From an uncultured Phocaeicola sp. (GTDB taxonomy: Bacteria; Bacteroidota; Bacteroidia; Bacteroidales; Bacteroidaceae), in assembly GCA_958434805.1 (NCBI GenBank), contig CAUBDX010000005.1:1-64000 (forward strand): DNA of 64,000 bases, read 5' to 3'. The number at the start of each line of letters is the position of its first letter. Position 1 is the stretch's first letter. Position numbers and translations under genes: made by a program. Of the stretch, positions 10,465 to 19,347 are shown piece by piece. The notes below the pieces were generated by a model. That model had not been told where the DNA came from. It saw only the letters and a list, made by a program, of their open reading frames with translations, and searched no databases.

Positions 10465-11094
10465 TTATTGCCGAAAAAAGATTTTCCGTGCATTTTCATC
10501 TATCCTATCGCACAGAAAGGAAACTTCCACATTCTTCGTTTCCGCCATCCGTCCTATCACCATACGGATATCCTGCGTGCTCTCATCCGTTTCGGCCAAT
10601 AAACATTCTAAAGGCACGTGCCGCAACACATCAGGCTGATATCTTTCTCCCAACGAAAAATAAATGTTTTCCTGCATCAGCCGGCAGGCAATATGCAGAT
10701 TATTACGGAAACCATGTACCACCCAAGGCATCTGCGGACGATACTTCTTTTTCAGTTCAATCAGTTCATTAAACGCCTTCACACAATGAATAACCAACGG
10801 TTTTCCTACTGACTCGCTCAATAAAATTTGTCGGACAAACACCTCTTTTTGCAACAGAATATCTGCCGGCCCCAAACGGTCCAAACCCGCCTCTCCTATC
10901 GCCAGAACAGAGGGATGACAGACCGCCTTTTCCAACGTTGTCCAATCTTCCGGACCAGCTTCCAAAACTTTCCACGGATGAATGCCTACAGAATAATAAC
11001 ACCCTTCCACAGGTTCAAACCATGCAGGCTCTACATTGAAAATGCATTCTCCCGGTACAGCAGCATTGCGATGCGTATGAATATCCAGCAACAT
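10465..11094 (-). CDS. TatD-family metal-dependent hydrolase, short form
   Basis: A predicted amidohydrolase-fold DNase/phosphoesterase of 209 residues, shorter than the roughly 260 of typical TatD. Metal-ligand motifs are kept: 'DIHTHRN' (HxH) at residues 4-10, 'GEAGLDRLG', 'VIHCVKA', and 'LLAETDES' near the C-terminus. It follows yidD by 14 bp and probably belongs to the rnpA-yidD operon, as is common in Bacteroidales. Substrate not known. Confidence 0.85.
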   Translation of the reverse strand: MLLDIHTHRNAAVPGECIFNVEPAWFEPVEGCYYSVGIHPWKVLEAGPEDWTTLEKAVCHPSVLAIGEAGLDRLGPADILLQKEVFVRQILLSESVGKPLVIHCVKAFNELIELKKKYRPQMPWVVHGFRNNLHIACRLMQENIYFSLGERYQPDVLRHVPLECLLAETDESTQDIRMVIGRMAETKNVEVSFLCDRIDENARKIFFRQ

Positions 11095-11108
11095 AAGGAC
11101 AACAGATT

Positions 11109-11330
11109 TTACGGAACCGGATCATAGCCCGACCCGCCCCACGGATGGCAACGCAATATCCGGCGGACAGCCAGATACAATCCCTTGAAAGGACCATGTT
11201 TTTTAATGGCCTCGATGGCATATTCCGAACAGGTAGGTACAAAACGGCATGAAGGAGGAGTCATTGGAGAAATGTACCCCCGATAGAAATAAACAGGCAA
11301 CAGCAACAGATAGGAAAGTATCTTTTTCAT
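11109..11330 (-). CDS. yidD: Membrane protein insertion efficiency factor YidD
   Basis: A 73-residue protein that helps YidC insert inner-membrane proteins. The N-terminal hydrophobic/amphipathic part is followed by the family core '[20 protein letters not shown]', then '[14 protein letters not shown]' and '[16 protein letters not shown]'-type C-terminus. Its ATG overlaps the rnpA stop by 4 nt, pointing to translational coupling. The rnpA-yidD order is conserved across bacteria. Confidence 0.95.
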   Translation of the reverse strand: MKKILSYLLLLPVYFYRGYISPMTPPSCRFVPTCSEYAIEAIKKHGPFKGLYLAVRRILRCHPWGGSGYDPVP

Positions 11331-11719
11331 TCCAGCCTTTCCACTATATGAAACAGCAGCTTCTTCACTTTCTCCTCCACTTCGGCAGAAGAATGAATAT
11401 GGTTATCCAGCCATATAAAGGCGATAATCAGTCTTTTGTTCCGGGAAGCCAGCGCATCCAGCAACAAATGCTTGTTCTTCCGATAAGCCTCACGTACCTG
11501 ACGTTTCACCAAATTACGCTTTACCGCACGTTTGAACCGCTTCTTGGGCACGCTGATCAGAATGGAAGCTGCCGCCATATCTTCCTCCACAGGCTCTACC
11601 GACATATACACCACACGTAGCGGAAAAGCCGGAAAAGACTTGCTTCCACCTGAAAAAAGACGCTCAATCAATGTCTTACTATTCAGACGCTCTTTTTTAC
11701 CGAGTGTATATTCTACCAT
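11327..11719 (-). CDS. rnpA: Ribonuclease P protein component
   Basis: The basic protein subunit of RNase P, which matures tRNA 5' ends with the P RNA. '[20 protein letters not shown]' opens the fold and the RNR signature is '[20 protein letters not shown]'. I start it at ATG 11719 (130 residues). A longer frame beginning with 'MIRNPRFLYFNKRKK' would read into the terminator hairpin and promoter upstream and does not match the family. First gene of the rnpA-yidD-tatD unit. Confidence 0.95.
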   Translation of the reverse strand: MVEYTLGKKERLNSKTLIERLFSGGSKSFPAFPLRVVYMSVEPVEEDMAAASILISVPKKRFKRAVKRNLVKRQVREAYRKNKHLLLDALASRNKRLIIAFIWLDNHIHSSAEVEEKVKKLLFHIVERLE

Positions 11720-11747
11720 AATCTTCTTTCTTTTATTAAAATAAAGA

Positions 11748-11802
11748 AACCGAGGGTTTCGAATCACAAAGTTACAACTTTATTGATACAAAACCCCCGG
11801 TT
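11748..11802 (-). terminator. hemD terminator hairpin enclosing the rnpA promoter
   Basis: On the minus strand AACCGGGGGTTT pairs with AAACCCTCGGTT (12 bp, one G-U), followed by a T-rich tract. The loop of about 31 nt holds a smaller AAAGTT/AACTTT palindrome. The hairpin lies between the hemD stop and the rnpA start. Confidence 0.65.
11767..11774 (-). promoter_or_regulatory. rnpA promoter -7 box inside the terminator loop
   Basis: TAACTTTG on the minus strand, an exact TAnnTTTG match, lies within the loop of the terminator at 11748-11802 and 48 bp before the rnpA ATG. Confidence 0.55.
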
Positions 11803-11821
11803 TTGGGATATAAACTAAAAA

Positions 11822-12571
11822 TTAATCCTTATTACGCTCGCGGATAAACATATCCAATGCCGCAGTCATGGACGGAGCCTCTACAGTAGGAGCTTCCAGA
11901 TCCAACCGCAATCCGGCATCCTTTACCGCTTTAGCAGTAGCAGGACCAAAACATCCTATCGCAATTTCCTTTTGGTCGAACTCCGGAAAATTCTTCATCA
12001 AAGAATTGATTCCTGCAGGACTGAAAAACAACAGCATATCGTAATCGAACTCTTCTTCAGGAGTGAAATCATTACTTACCGTACGATACATCACTACCTC
12101 CGTATGCTGAATTTTATTTTTATCCAATAAAGTCTTGATCTCATCATTGTGTACATCAGACATCGGCACCAAATATTTTTCCGTGTTGTGCTTTACGATA
12201 GAAGGCACCAAATCTGCGAATTTACCGGTCGCGCCGAAGAACACTTTACGCTTACGATACTGAACATATTTCTGAATGTACAAAGCAATGGTTTCGGACG
12301 TACAGAAATATTTCATTGTTTCGGGCACAGTAACACGCAATTCTGTACACAGATTGAAGAAATGGTCGATAGCGTGCCGCGATGTAAAAATCACAGCGGT
12401 ATGATCAAGAATAGAGACTTTTTGCTGTCTGAACTCTTTTGCCGACAAGCTCTCAACTTTGATGAACGGGCGGAAATCAATTTTCACACCGTACTTCTCA
12501 GCAATATCATAGTATGGCGACTTTTCAGAAGTCGGCTTCGGCTGAGATACGAGGACTTTTTTTATTTTCAA
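11822..12571 (-). CDS. hemD: Uroporphyrinogen-III synthase
   Basis: A 249-residue protein of the HemD family, which closes hydroxymethylbilane with ring-D inversion in tetrapyrrole synthesis. The family is poorly conserved; recognisable parts are the N-terminal 'KKVLVSQPKPTSEKSPYYDI', 'VIFTSRHAIDHFF' and the C-terminal 'LLFFSPAGINSLMKNF' with 'IGCFGPATAKAVKDAG'. It follows the DUF4271 gene by 4 bp and is probably co-transcribed with it. Confidence 0.88.
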   Translation of the reverse strand: MKIKKVLVSQPKPTSEKSPYYDIAEKYGVKIDFRPFIKVESLSAKEFRQQKVSILDHTAVIFTSRHAIDHFFNLCTELRVTVPETMKYFCTSETIALYIQKYVQYRKRKVFFGATGKFADLVPSIVKHNTEKYLVPMSDVHNDEIKTLLDKNKIQHTEVVMYRTVSNDFTPEEEFDYDMLLFFSPAGINSLMKNFPEFDQKEIAIGCFGPATAKAVKDAGLRLDLEAPTVEAPSMTAALDMFIRERNKD

Positions 12572-12575
12572 TGTA

Positions 12576-13388
12576 CTAAAAATTTAAAATCAAAATGTTG
12601 TTCGCTAAGATAATCCCTTTCCACAGAACAAAATCAGGGAGTATTTCAAGGGCACAAAAGTACAGAATTAAATGGAAAGCGCCATAAAATTTGTTGAAAA
12701 AGTTACTAAAGCACTTATAAAACAGCAGAATTTTAGCAATTATTATAACAAAACCGATAAAATAAGGAGCAATTTGCGGTGACAGATCGAAATACACAAT
12801 CAAAAGTACAATTGGAAAAAGTAAAAATCCGGCCCCGATTACAACATTAAAGTAAGATTCCAGCCAAATAATATTGCGTGTTTTGTTAAAGAAAATCCAA
12901 TTTACAAAGCTATAAAGAAGCCATTTGATGACAAAGAAAAAAACTACATAACCAATGTAAATACTTAGCAATAAACAATGAGGAACCGTACGAAAAAGGA
13001 GCAGGTCATGGTCCGAAAAATAATCGTACACACAAAAACCGGATAATATACAGGTCTGCAATATCAGCACCAATGTATAACGCACATCAGATGCGGTAGT
13101 ATCATCAAACAAACTGGCACGCTCTTTAGACAAAGCAAAATTCTTAAATTGCTGTTCAAGATGTTTCTTGCCATGTGCCAGCACGTATGATACCAGGATA
13201 AAGCAAAGAAACAGCACGCAGGTCACCATCCAGTCCGAACGCAGCTGATAGGGCAACTCCATTCCTCTCATCCCGTCTTCCTTGGACATATGACACACGC
13301 TGTGTGTCAAAGCCGTATCAACACGGCTCTGCTCTTCCGTATAAAGTTGGAGAATATACGCTATTCCGGGATGACAGGTTTCACTCAT
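12576..13388 (-). CDS. DUF4271 integral membrane protein
   Basis: A 270-residue protein with about six or seven hydrophobic helices, for example 'MVTCVLFLCFILVSYVLA', 'YIGYVVFFFVIKWLLYSFV' and 'VVIGAGFLLFPIVLLIVYF'. It matches the Bacteroidetes DUF4271 family, always found next to hemD, with no established function. Its start overlaps the LOG gene stop by 4 nt. The lysines after the first helix suggest a cytoplasmic loop. Confidence 0.8.
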   Translation of the reverse strand: MSETCHPGIAYILQLYTEEQSRVDTALTHSVCHMSKEDGMRGMELPYQLRSDWMVTCVLFLCFILVSYVLAHGKKHLEQQFKNFALSKERASLFDDTTASDVRYTLVLILQTCILSGFCVYDYFSDHDLLLFRTVPHCLLLSIYIGYVVFFFVIKWLLYSFVNWIFFNKTRNIIWLESYFNVVIGAGFLLFPIVLLIVYFDLSPQIAPYFIGFVIIIAKILLFYKCFSNFFNKFYGAFHLILYFCALEILPDFVLWKGIILANNILILNF

Positions 13389-13972
13389 ATCGCTGCAAAT
13401 TTACGTATTTCCTTGTTCCAAACAGGCGTTGTATAGAGCAAATTTATCGCTTCTTCGGCTGTTGAAGCCACCTTCCAGATCGCAACATGCTCTTTACGCA
13501 TAAAATTACCCTCCACCGCCCTTTGCAGCATTTCAAGCAAAGGATTATAAAACCCGTTGATATTCAAGATGATTATCGGATTAAGATAAAGCCCCAGCTG
13601 CTTCCAGGTGATGATTTCAAGCAATTCCTCCAATGTGCCGCAACCTCCGGGCAATGCAATGACACCATCGGACAAATCGGCCATCATCCGTTTACGCTCG
13701 TGCATGGTTTCCGTCTCAATCAATCGGGTCAGCCCTGTATGGTGCCACCCCTGCTCCACCATAAAATGAGGGATTACCCCCGTCACCGTACCGCCTGCAG
13801 CCAATGCTGCATCGGAGGTAGCCGCCATCAGGCCGATACAGCCTGCCCCGTTAATCAGATTGATCTTCTTTTCAGCCAGAAGACGTCCTAATTCTTCCGC
13901 TACATCAAAATACACCTTCGCTATCTTTGTGCTGGACGCACTATATACACATACATTCTTTATATCATTCAT
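13385..13972 (-). CDS. LOG-family nucleotide phosphoribohydrolase (TIGR00730)
   Basis: A 195-residue Rossmann-fold protein. LOG proteins cleave nucleoside 5'-monophosphates to base and ribose phosphate; the bacterial substrate is usually unknown. Signature 'PGGCGTLEELLEIITWKQLG' is complete, with 'NGAGCIGLM' nearer the N-terminus. I start at ATG 13972 ('MNDIKNVCVYSAS'), preceded by AAGGA; an upstream in-frame start adds 16 residues that do not look native. Overlaps DUF4271. Confidence 0.88.
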   Translation of the reverse strand: MNDIKNVCVYSASSTKIAKVYFDVAEELGRLLAEKKINLINGAGCIGLMAATSDAALAAGGTVTGVIPHFMVEQGWHHTGLTRLIETETMHERKRMMADLSDGVIALPGGCGTLEELLEIITWKQLGLYLNPIIILNINGFYNPLLEMLQRAVEGNFMRKEHVAIWKVASTAEEAINLLYTTPVWNKEIRKFAAI

Positions 13973-14086
13973 ATAATTCCTTATGTTTTCGGGCGGATCC
14001 AATCCTCCCCTGCCAGCCAATGACGCTCATTGCCGCAGGAACGAATTGAATTCGCCCGTATACATCACCATATTCGAATCCGTTTC

Positions 14087-15379
14087 TTACAAACCGAACG
14101 CTTCCTTTATCTTATCCACATAATCCAGCTTCTCCCAAGTGAACAGTTCCACTTCCAGCGTCTTTGCTTCATGATACATGGATTCGTATGTCTTGGTCAC
14201 CACTTTCGGCTCACGTCCCATGTGACCGTAAGAAGCTGTTTCCTCATAAATAGGATTACGCAGTTTCAAACGCTCTTCAATGGCTTTCGGACGCAGATCG
14301 AACAGTTCGTCTATTTTCTTAGCAATCTCTCCGTCGCTCAGTTTCACATTGCTGCGACCGTACGTATTTACGTAGATATTGATAGGACGGGCCACGCCAA
14401 TGGCGTATGACACCTGCACCAGCATTTCATCGGCAACACCGGCAGCAACCATATTCTTTGCGATATGGCGTGCTGCATAGGCAGCACTACGGTCTACCTT
14501 ACTGGGGTCTTTTCCTGAGAACGCCCCGCCACCGTGAGCACCTTTTCCACCGTATGTATCCACAATAATCTTACGGCCGGTCAAACCGGTATCTCCATGA
14601 GGACCGCCGATCACAAACTTACCTGTAGGGTTCACATGATAAACTATCCGGTCATTGAACAAAGCCAATACTTCTTCATTATGAATTCCGGCAATGACAC
14701 GTGGCATCAGGATTTCAATCACATCCTGACGAATCTTGGCCAACATCTCTTCGTCGGCCTTCAACTGAGCTTCTTTGGAAGAATCAGCCGGGGTTACAAA
14801 CTCGTCATGCTGGGTAGAAACCACAATCGTATCAATGCGTACCGGCTTGCCGTTATCATCGTATTCAATAGTAACCTGGCTCTTGGCGTCGGGACGAAGA
14901 TAAGTCATCACCTTCCCTTCACGACGGATTTCGGCCAGTACCATCAACAGTTTATGTGCCAGGTCCAGTGACAGCGGCATATAGTTTTCCGTTTCATTGG
15001 TAGCATAACCAAACATCATTCCCTGGTCGCCCGCACCCTGGTTCATAGGGTCCTCGCGTTCCACGCCACGGTTGATATCCGCACTTTGTTCGTGAATGGC
15101 AGAAAATACGCCACAGGAGTTTCCTTCGAACATATATTCGCTTTTGGTATAACCGATACGGTTAATCACTTCACGTGCAATGCGCTGCAAATCTACATAC
15201 GCCTTGGTTTTCACTTCTCCAGCCAGCACTACCTGTCCGGTAGTCACCAGGGTTTCGCAAGCTACTTTCGAACTGGGGTCAAACGCCAACAGTTTATCAA
15301 GCACAGCGTCCGATATTTGATCGGCCACTTTGTCGGGGTGTCCTTCAGACACCGATTCGGATGTGAATAAATATCCCAT
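14087..15379 (-). CDS. metK: S-adenosylmethionine synthetase
   Basis: Makes SAM from methionine and ATP. A 430-residue protein, slightly longer than the E. coli enzyme. Motifs: '[20 protein letters not shown]' near residue 8-27, '[13 protein letters not shown]' and the P-loop-like '[19 protein letters not shown]'. The gene has a leader of about 155 nt beginning at a TATCTTTG box; the first 50 nt fold like a SAM-II-type aptamer, so feedback control by the product is likely. Confidence 0.97.
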   Translation of the reverse strand: MGYLFTSESVSEGHPDKVADQISDAVLDKLLAFDPSSKVACETLVTTGQVVLAGEVKTKAYVDLQRIAREVINRIGYTKSEYMFEGNSCGVFSAIHEQSADINRGVEREDPMNQGAGDQGMMFGYATNETENYMPLSLDLAHKLLMVLAEIRREGKVMTYLRPDAKSQVTIEYDDNGKPVRIDTIVVSTQHDEFVTPADSSKEAQLKADEEMLAKIRQDVIEILMPRVIAGIHNEEVLALFNDRIVYHVNPTGKFVIGGPHGDTGLTGRKIIVDTYGGKGAHGGGAFSGKDPSKVDRSAAYAARHIAKNMVAAGVADEMLVQVSYAIGVARPINIYVNTYGRSNVKLSDGEIAKKIDELFDLRPKAIEERLKLRNPIYEETASYGHMGREPKVVTKTYESMYHEAKTLEVELFTWEKLDYVDKIKEAFGL

Positions 15380-15412
15380 TCTAAATTGAAAATTAAGAAT
15401 TAAAAATTAAAA

Positions 15413-15429
15413 GTTAATTCGTTAACCAC
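15413..15429 (-). promoter_or_regulatory. Possible expression-platform elements in the metK leader
   Basis: The RNA contains a GTTAA-CGAA-TTAAC hairpin followed by a U-rich stretch (15413-15426). Just upstream and overlapping it, GUGGUU (15429-15424) is fully complementary to AACCAC of the aptamer at 15502-15497. Mutually exclusive pairing is possible. Inference only. Confidence 0.35.
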
Positions 15430-15477
15430 CTTGGGAAGTTATCAGAGTAGATAAATGTAAATAAGAAAGTCAATGTA

Positions 15478-15530
15478 TTTTTTAGCATTTTTTTCTGTGG
15501 TTGCAAGCTACTCAAATCTCTCCACTGTTT
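15478..15530 (-). ncRNA. SAM-II-type riboswitch candidate upstream of metK
   Basis: In the minus-strand RNA, P1 is GUGG/CCAC (15525-15522 with 15500-15497). Its loop carries GAUUUGAG, UAGC and UUGCAA, and downstream comes an A-rich segment with UGCUAAAAAA. UAGC in the loop (15510-15507) pairs with GCUA (15486-15483), giving an H-type pseudoknot. The order of conserved blocks (GAUUU, UUGCAA, P1 3' strand, A-rich spacer, GCUAAAAA) is what I know of SAM-II aptamers, and the gene below makes SAM. It begins within a few nt of the predicted transcription start. Confidence 0.72.
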
Positions 15531-15540
15531 TTAACGGCTG

Positions 15541-15548
15541 CAAAGATA
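15541..15548 (-). promoter_or_regulatory. metK promoter -7 box
   Basis: TATCTTTG on the minus strand, just upstream of the predicted riboswitch. Initiation near 15534 would give a leader of about 155 nt. Confidence 0.6.
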
Positions 15549-15644
15549 AGCATTATTCCTTAACCATTCTATAAATTCCCGGTTCTTTAACATTGGAATA
15601 GCAATTATTTAGAAGAAATTAAACCTAATCTGACCGATTTCCGT

Positions 15645-15652
15645 TAATTTTG
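15645..15652 (+). promoter_or_regulatory. MFS exporter promoter -7 box abutting the start codon
   Basis: TAATTTTG fits TAnnTTTG but ends only 4 bp before the ATG at 15657. The transcript would be leaderless or nearly so, unless another promoter is used. Confidence 0.4.
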
Positions 15653-15656
15653 CATC

Positions 15657-17033
15657 ATGAGCAAAGAAAAGACCGCATTTATACCTAAACAATATTTCGC
15701 AGTGGTAGCCGTACTGCTGGCTATCATGATGTCCGTACTGGACGGAACCATTATGAATATCGCATTACCCACGCTGGCACACGATTTCGATGTCACCCCT
15801 TCCAATGCCATCTGGATTGTCAATGCCTATCAACTGGTGATTACCATGACCTTGCTATCATTTGCCTCATTAGGTGATATTTACGGTTACAGACGGATAT
15901 TTCTGACCGGCATCTCCATTTTTGCAGGCGCCTCTTTGGCCTGCGCCCTCTCGGACTCTTTCTGGATGCTGACTGTCTCCCGTATCATTCAAGGTTTCGG
16001 GGCGGCCTGTGTAATGAGTGTCAATACCGCCCTTATCCGTTTAATTTACCCGCCGCAGATACTAGGGCGCGGAATGGGCGTAAATGCCATGGTGGTAGCT
16101 GTTTCGGCCGCCGCAGGTCCATCCATTGCAGGCAGTATCTTAGCATTGGGAAGCTGGCACTGGCTTTTTGTAATCAACATTCCTTTGGGATTGGCTGCAT
16201 TAGTGATCGGACATCGGTTCTTACCGCATAATCCGGCTTCAGACACAAAACACAAGTTTGATAAAATCAGTGCGATAGCCAACGCACTGACCTTCGGGTT
16301 GTTAATTTATACCTTGGAAGGTTTTGCACACGCCGAAAACAGAAAGTTCATTGCCATCCAGTTGGTTTTGTTAATCATAATCGGCACTTATTTCATCCGC
16401 CGCCAACTGAAGGAAACGACCCCTATCCTACCTGTGGACTTACTGAAGATTCCTATTTTCGCTCTTTCTATCGGTACTTCCATCACCTCATTCACCGCCC
16501 AGATGCTGGCTATGGTTTCCTTACCGTTTTTTATGCAGAATATATTGGTATACAGCGCCGTACAGATCGGTTTGCTACTTACCCCCTGGCCATTGGCTAC
16601 CATCCTGACCGCACCACTTGCAGGCAGACTGGTAGAGAAAGTACATCCCGGATTGCTGGGAGGCATCGGCATGGCCATCTTCGCTACCGGCCTATTCACA
16701 CTCTATTTGCTTCCCCCCCATCCGGCAGAATGGAATATCATCTGGCGAATGGCACTCTGTGGTATGGGCTTCGGGCTGTTCCAGACGCCCAATAATGTAA
16801 CCATTGTTTCTTCCGCTCCCACTCACAGAAGCGGTGGAGCCAGCGGTATGCTAGGTACGGCGCGTCTGTTAGGTCAGACTTTGGGAACCACACTGGTTGC
16901 TTTGTTGTTCCGTATGTTCGCCGAAGGACATCGGGCGCAGGCTTGTTTGTTATTAGCCATATTCTTTGCCATTGCCGCAGGCGTGGTAAGCAGTATCCGT
17001 ATGACACAGGCTTCTCCGGCAGGAAAGAAATAA
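15657..17033 (+). CDS. MFS multidrug exporter, DHA2 (EmrB/QacA-type)
   Basis: A 458-residue inner-membrane proton-coupled exporter with about 14 hydrophobic helices. 'MSVLDGTIMNIALPTLAHDF' in helix 1 is the DHA2 signature, 'SFASLGDIYGYRRIFLTGI' is the A-motif loop, and 'GFGAACVMSVNTALI' and 'GPSIAGSILALGSWHWLFVINIP' are the helix 4-5 motifs, the latter typical of drug:H+ antiporters. Substrate cannot be told from sequence. Divergent from metK; no regulator next to it. Confidence 0.88.
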   Translation: MSKEKTAFIPKQYFAVVAVLLAIMMSVLDGTIMNIALPTLAHDFDVTPSNAIWIVNAYQLVITMTLLSFASLGDIYGYRRIFLTGISIFAGASLACALSDSFWMLTVSRIIQGFGAACVMSVNTALIRLIYPPQILGRGMGVNAMVVAVSAAAGPSIAGSILALGSWHWLFVINIPLGLAALVIGHRFLPHNPASDTKHKFDKISAIANALTFGLLIYTLEGFAHAENRKFIAIQLVLLIIIGTYFIRRQLKETTPILPVDLLKIPIFALSIGTSITSFTAQMLAMVSLPFFMQNILVYSAVQIGLLLTPWPLATILTAPLAGRLVEKVHPGLLGGIGMAIFATGLFTLYLLPPHPAEWNIIWRMALCGMGFGLFQTPNNVTIVSSAPTHRSGGASGMLGTARLLGQTLGTTLVALLFRMFAEGHRAQACLLLAIFFAIAAGVVSSIRMTQASPAGKK

Positions 17034-17131
17034 AGCCCCGGCAAGTTGTTGAACAGAAACATTTCCTTTCTGATAAAAACTTTCTCTTGTTTTTTATCTT
17101 TGAGGGCAAAGAAAAAAAGAATGAATTTATC

Positions 17132-17139
17132 TATCTTTG
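17132..17139 (+). promoter_or_regulatory. Promoter -7 box of the endonuclease/phosphatase gene
   Basis: TATCTTTG, full TAnnTTTG match 34 bp before the ATG at 17174, in the 140-bp gap after the MFS gene. Confidence 0.55.
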
Positions 17140-17173
17140 GAGAGAATTTAAACAATCAAAACCTGATGAATAT

Positions 17174-17917
17174 ATGAAAAAGACATTGCTCTTACTTTTT
17201 ACCCTTCTTTTAGCCCTGTCGGCACAATCACAAAATTCGTTACGGCTAATGACCTATAACATTAAAAATGCAAACGGAATGGATGATGTATGCGACTTCC
17301 AACGCATAGCCGATGTAATCAATCATATCCACCCCGAAGTGGTAGCCTTGCAGGAACTGGACAGCATGACCCACCGCAGCGGACAAAAATACGTACTGGG
17401 CGAAATAGCCGGACGTACGCAAATGCACGCTTACTTTGCCCCTGCCATTGATTACGACGGAGGAAAATATGGTATCGGACTTCTCACCAAAGAAATTCCC
17501 GTCAGCCTGAAAACCATGACACTTCCCGGACGGGAAGAAGCACGTGCGCTGATTATGGCAGAGTTCGACAACTACATTTATTGTTGCACCCATCTGTCTC
17601 TCACCGAAGAAGACCGCATGGCCTCACTGGAGCTTATAAAAGACTTTGCCGCCGCTCACAAAAAACCTTTTTTCCTGGCCGGCGACCTGAATGCCGAACC
17701 CGAATCCGCATTCATAAAATACTTGCAACAGGATTTTCAGATACTTTCTGACGTAAACCAGCATACATTTCCGGCTCCCGCCCCTACAGAAACCATTGAT
17801 TATATTACAGCACTGAAACAGAACATGAAAGGCTTCACAGTAACCTCCGCACAGGTAGTAAATGAACCGGTAGCATCAGATCACCGTCCCTTAGTAGTGG
17901 TGCTTGAACAAAAATAA
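17174..17917 (+). CDS. Secreted endonuclease/exonuclease/phosphatase family protein
   Basis: A 247-residue exported phosphoesterase of the DNase I/sphingomyelinase fold. Signal peptide 'MKKTLLLLFTLLLALSAQSQ'. Catalytic motifs: 'LMTYNIKNANG' (Asn), 'VALQELDS' (metal-binding Glu), 'LAGDLNAEPES' (Asp-x-Asn) and 'ASDHRPLVV' (Ser-Asp-His). Substrate is unknown; nucleic acid or lipid phosphodiesters are typical. Start chosen at ATG 17174 because the signal peptide begins there and the frame upstream overlaps the MFS gene. Ends 14 bp before the acyltransferase gene, so they are probably co-transcribed. Confidence 0.88.
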   Translation: MKKTLLLLFTLLLALSAQSQNSLRLMTYNIKNANGMDDVCDFQRIADVINHIHPEVVALQELDSMTHRSGQKYVLGEIAGRTQMHAYFAPAIDYDGGKYGIGLLTKEIPVSLKTMTLPGREEARALIMAEFDNYIYCCTHLSLTEEDRMASLELIKDFAAAHKKPFFLAGDLNAEPESAFIKYLQQDFQILSDVNQHTFPAPAPTETIDYITALKQNMKGFTVTSAQVVNEPVASDHRPLVVVLEQK

Positions 17918-17931
17918 GCCCAACAGAGAAT

Positions 17932-19074
17932 ATGGAAATAAATAAAAGAGAGAACATCGGATGGATAGACTTGCTACGCGTCACCGCCTGTTTTTTAGTT
18001 GTATTCGCCCATTGCTGTGACCCTTTTGTGGCACGTTTTGACACAGACCGTCCTACTTTTCTGCAAGGGTGCGCATTGGGAAGTGCCGTACGCTGTTGCG
18101 TGCCCTTGTTTGTGATGATGACAGGAGTGCTGCTGTTTCCTGTACGAAACGGCATGAGTGAATTTTACAAAAAGCGGATCGGCCGCATTGTTGTCCCGCT
18201 TATCTTCTGGTCGGTCATGCTGCCTGTATTGTATTTCATTTATCTGAATTACATCACCACGACAGACAATCCTACCATAGACATGTCCGCCTTCACCCTG
18301 GAAATGACTATCACGAAGATTTGGACATTCATTTTCAATTTCAACTATGACACCACTCCTCTGTGGTATCTGTATATGCTGGTGGGGCTCTACTTCATCA
18401 TCCCCATCTTCCATGCATGGCTGGAGCGTGCTACCCGGAAAGATATCAAGCTATTTCTTTCCATCTGGGGCATCTCCTTGTTCCTTCCCTACATAAAGAT
18501 GGCCGCTCCCGCACTGGGATATATCGGCAACTGGGGCAATATGGATATCCTGGGAGTGTGCGACTGGAATGCATTCGGTTCATTTTATTATGTTTCCGGA
18601 TTTATCGGCTATCTGATACTGGCCCATTATCTGGTAAAATACCCGCTGCAATGGAGTTGGAGAAAAACCCTGGCTATCGGTATCCCTATGTTTGTGACAG
18701 GGTACGCCATCACTTTTGGCGGCTACCTCATCATGCAGGAATATTTTCCGGGAAACTACGCCTATCTGGAAATAGTATGGCTTTTCGGCGGCATCAATGT
18801 ATTTATGATGACATTTCCTGTTTTTGTCTGTATACAGAAGCTTAAAATACCTTCTTCGCCTGTTCTTTCAAAAGTGGCATCCATGACCTTCGGCATTTAT
18901 CTGTGTCATTTCGTCTTCGTGCAAATGGGATATGACTTGTTCGCCTCGCTGTTGCCTCAGGGGATTCCTGCCATAATACACATTATTTGCATGGCCGTAA
19001 CAGCCTTTCTCATCAGCTACCTGGTGGTCAGAGGGATGTATGCATGCAAATGGACCAGAAGATTTGTGGCGTAA
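17932..19074 (+). CDS. Acyltransferase 3 family membrane protein
   Basis: A 380-residue protein with about ten hydrophobic helices. The N-terminus 'IGWIDLLRVTACFLVVFAH' holds the conserved Arg and the catalytic His of the O-acyltransferase family, which moves acetyl or similar groups onto surface sugars. Also 'RIGRIVVPLIFWSVMLP' and 'GIYLCHFVFVQ' near the C-terminus. Target glycan not known. Last housekeeping-side gene before the accessory island. Confidence 0.87.
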   Translation: MEINKRENIGWIDLLRVTACFLVVFAHCCDPFVARFDTDRPTFLQGCALGSAVRCCVPLFVMMTGVLLFPVRNGMSEFYKKRIGRIVVPLIFWSVMLPVLYFIYLNYITTTDNPTIDMSAFTLEMTITKIWTFIFNFNYDTTPLWYLYMLVGLYFIIPIFHAWLERATRKDIKLFLSIWGISLFLPYIKMAAPALGYIGNWGNMDILGVCDWNAFGSFYYVSGFIGYLILAHYLVKYPLQWSWRKTLAIGIPMFVTGYAITFGGYLIMQEYFPGNYAYLEIVWLFGGINVFMMTFPVFVCIQKLKIPSSPVLSKVASMTFGIYLCHFVFVQMGYDLFASLLPQGIPAIIHIICMAVTAFLISYLVVRGMYACKWTRRFVA

Positions 19075-19347
19075 AAACAACGGATTCAAAACACAAGGAG
19101 TTACAGTATCCTGTTGGCTGATTATTTCCTTCAAATTCTTCATTTACTTATTAAGTGTTGATAACCAATTATTTACCATGATTGATTTATTCATAAATTC
19201 TTCATCATTTTGTCATAGGATATTTCAATAGAAAGCACAACATTACAACCGTTATAAATGGCGCAAACAAAATGAATTCCGTTCCTGTAACTTGAGTGAT
19301 TCCACCGGTATTTTCTCCCAATCTCTGCCTTTTCATTTAATCGTTTC
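19075..19347. other. Non-coding gap before the repeat array
   Basis: I see no gene, RNA or clear terminator here. AT-rich sequence only. Confidence 0.5.
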
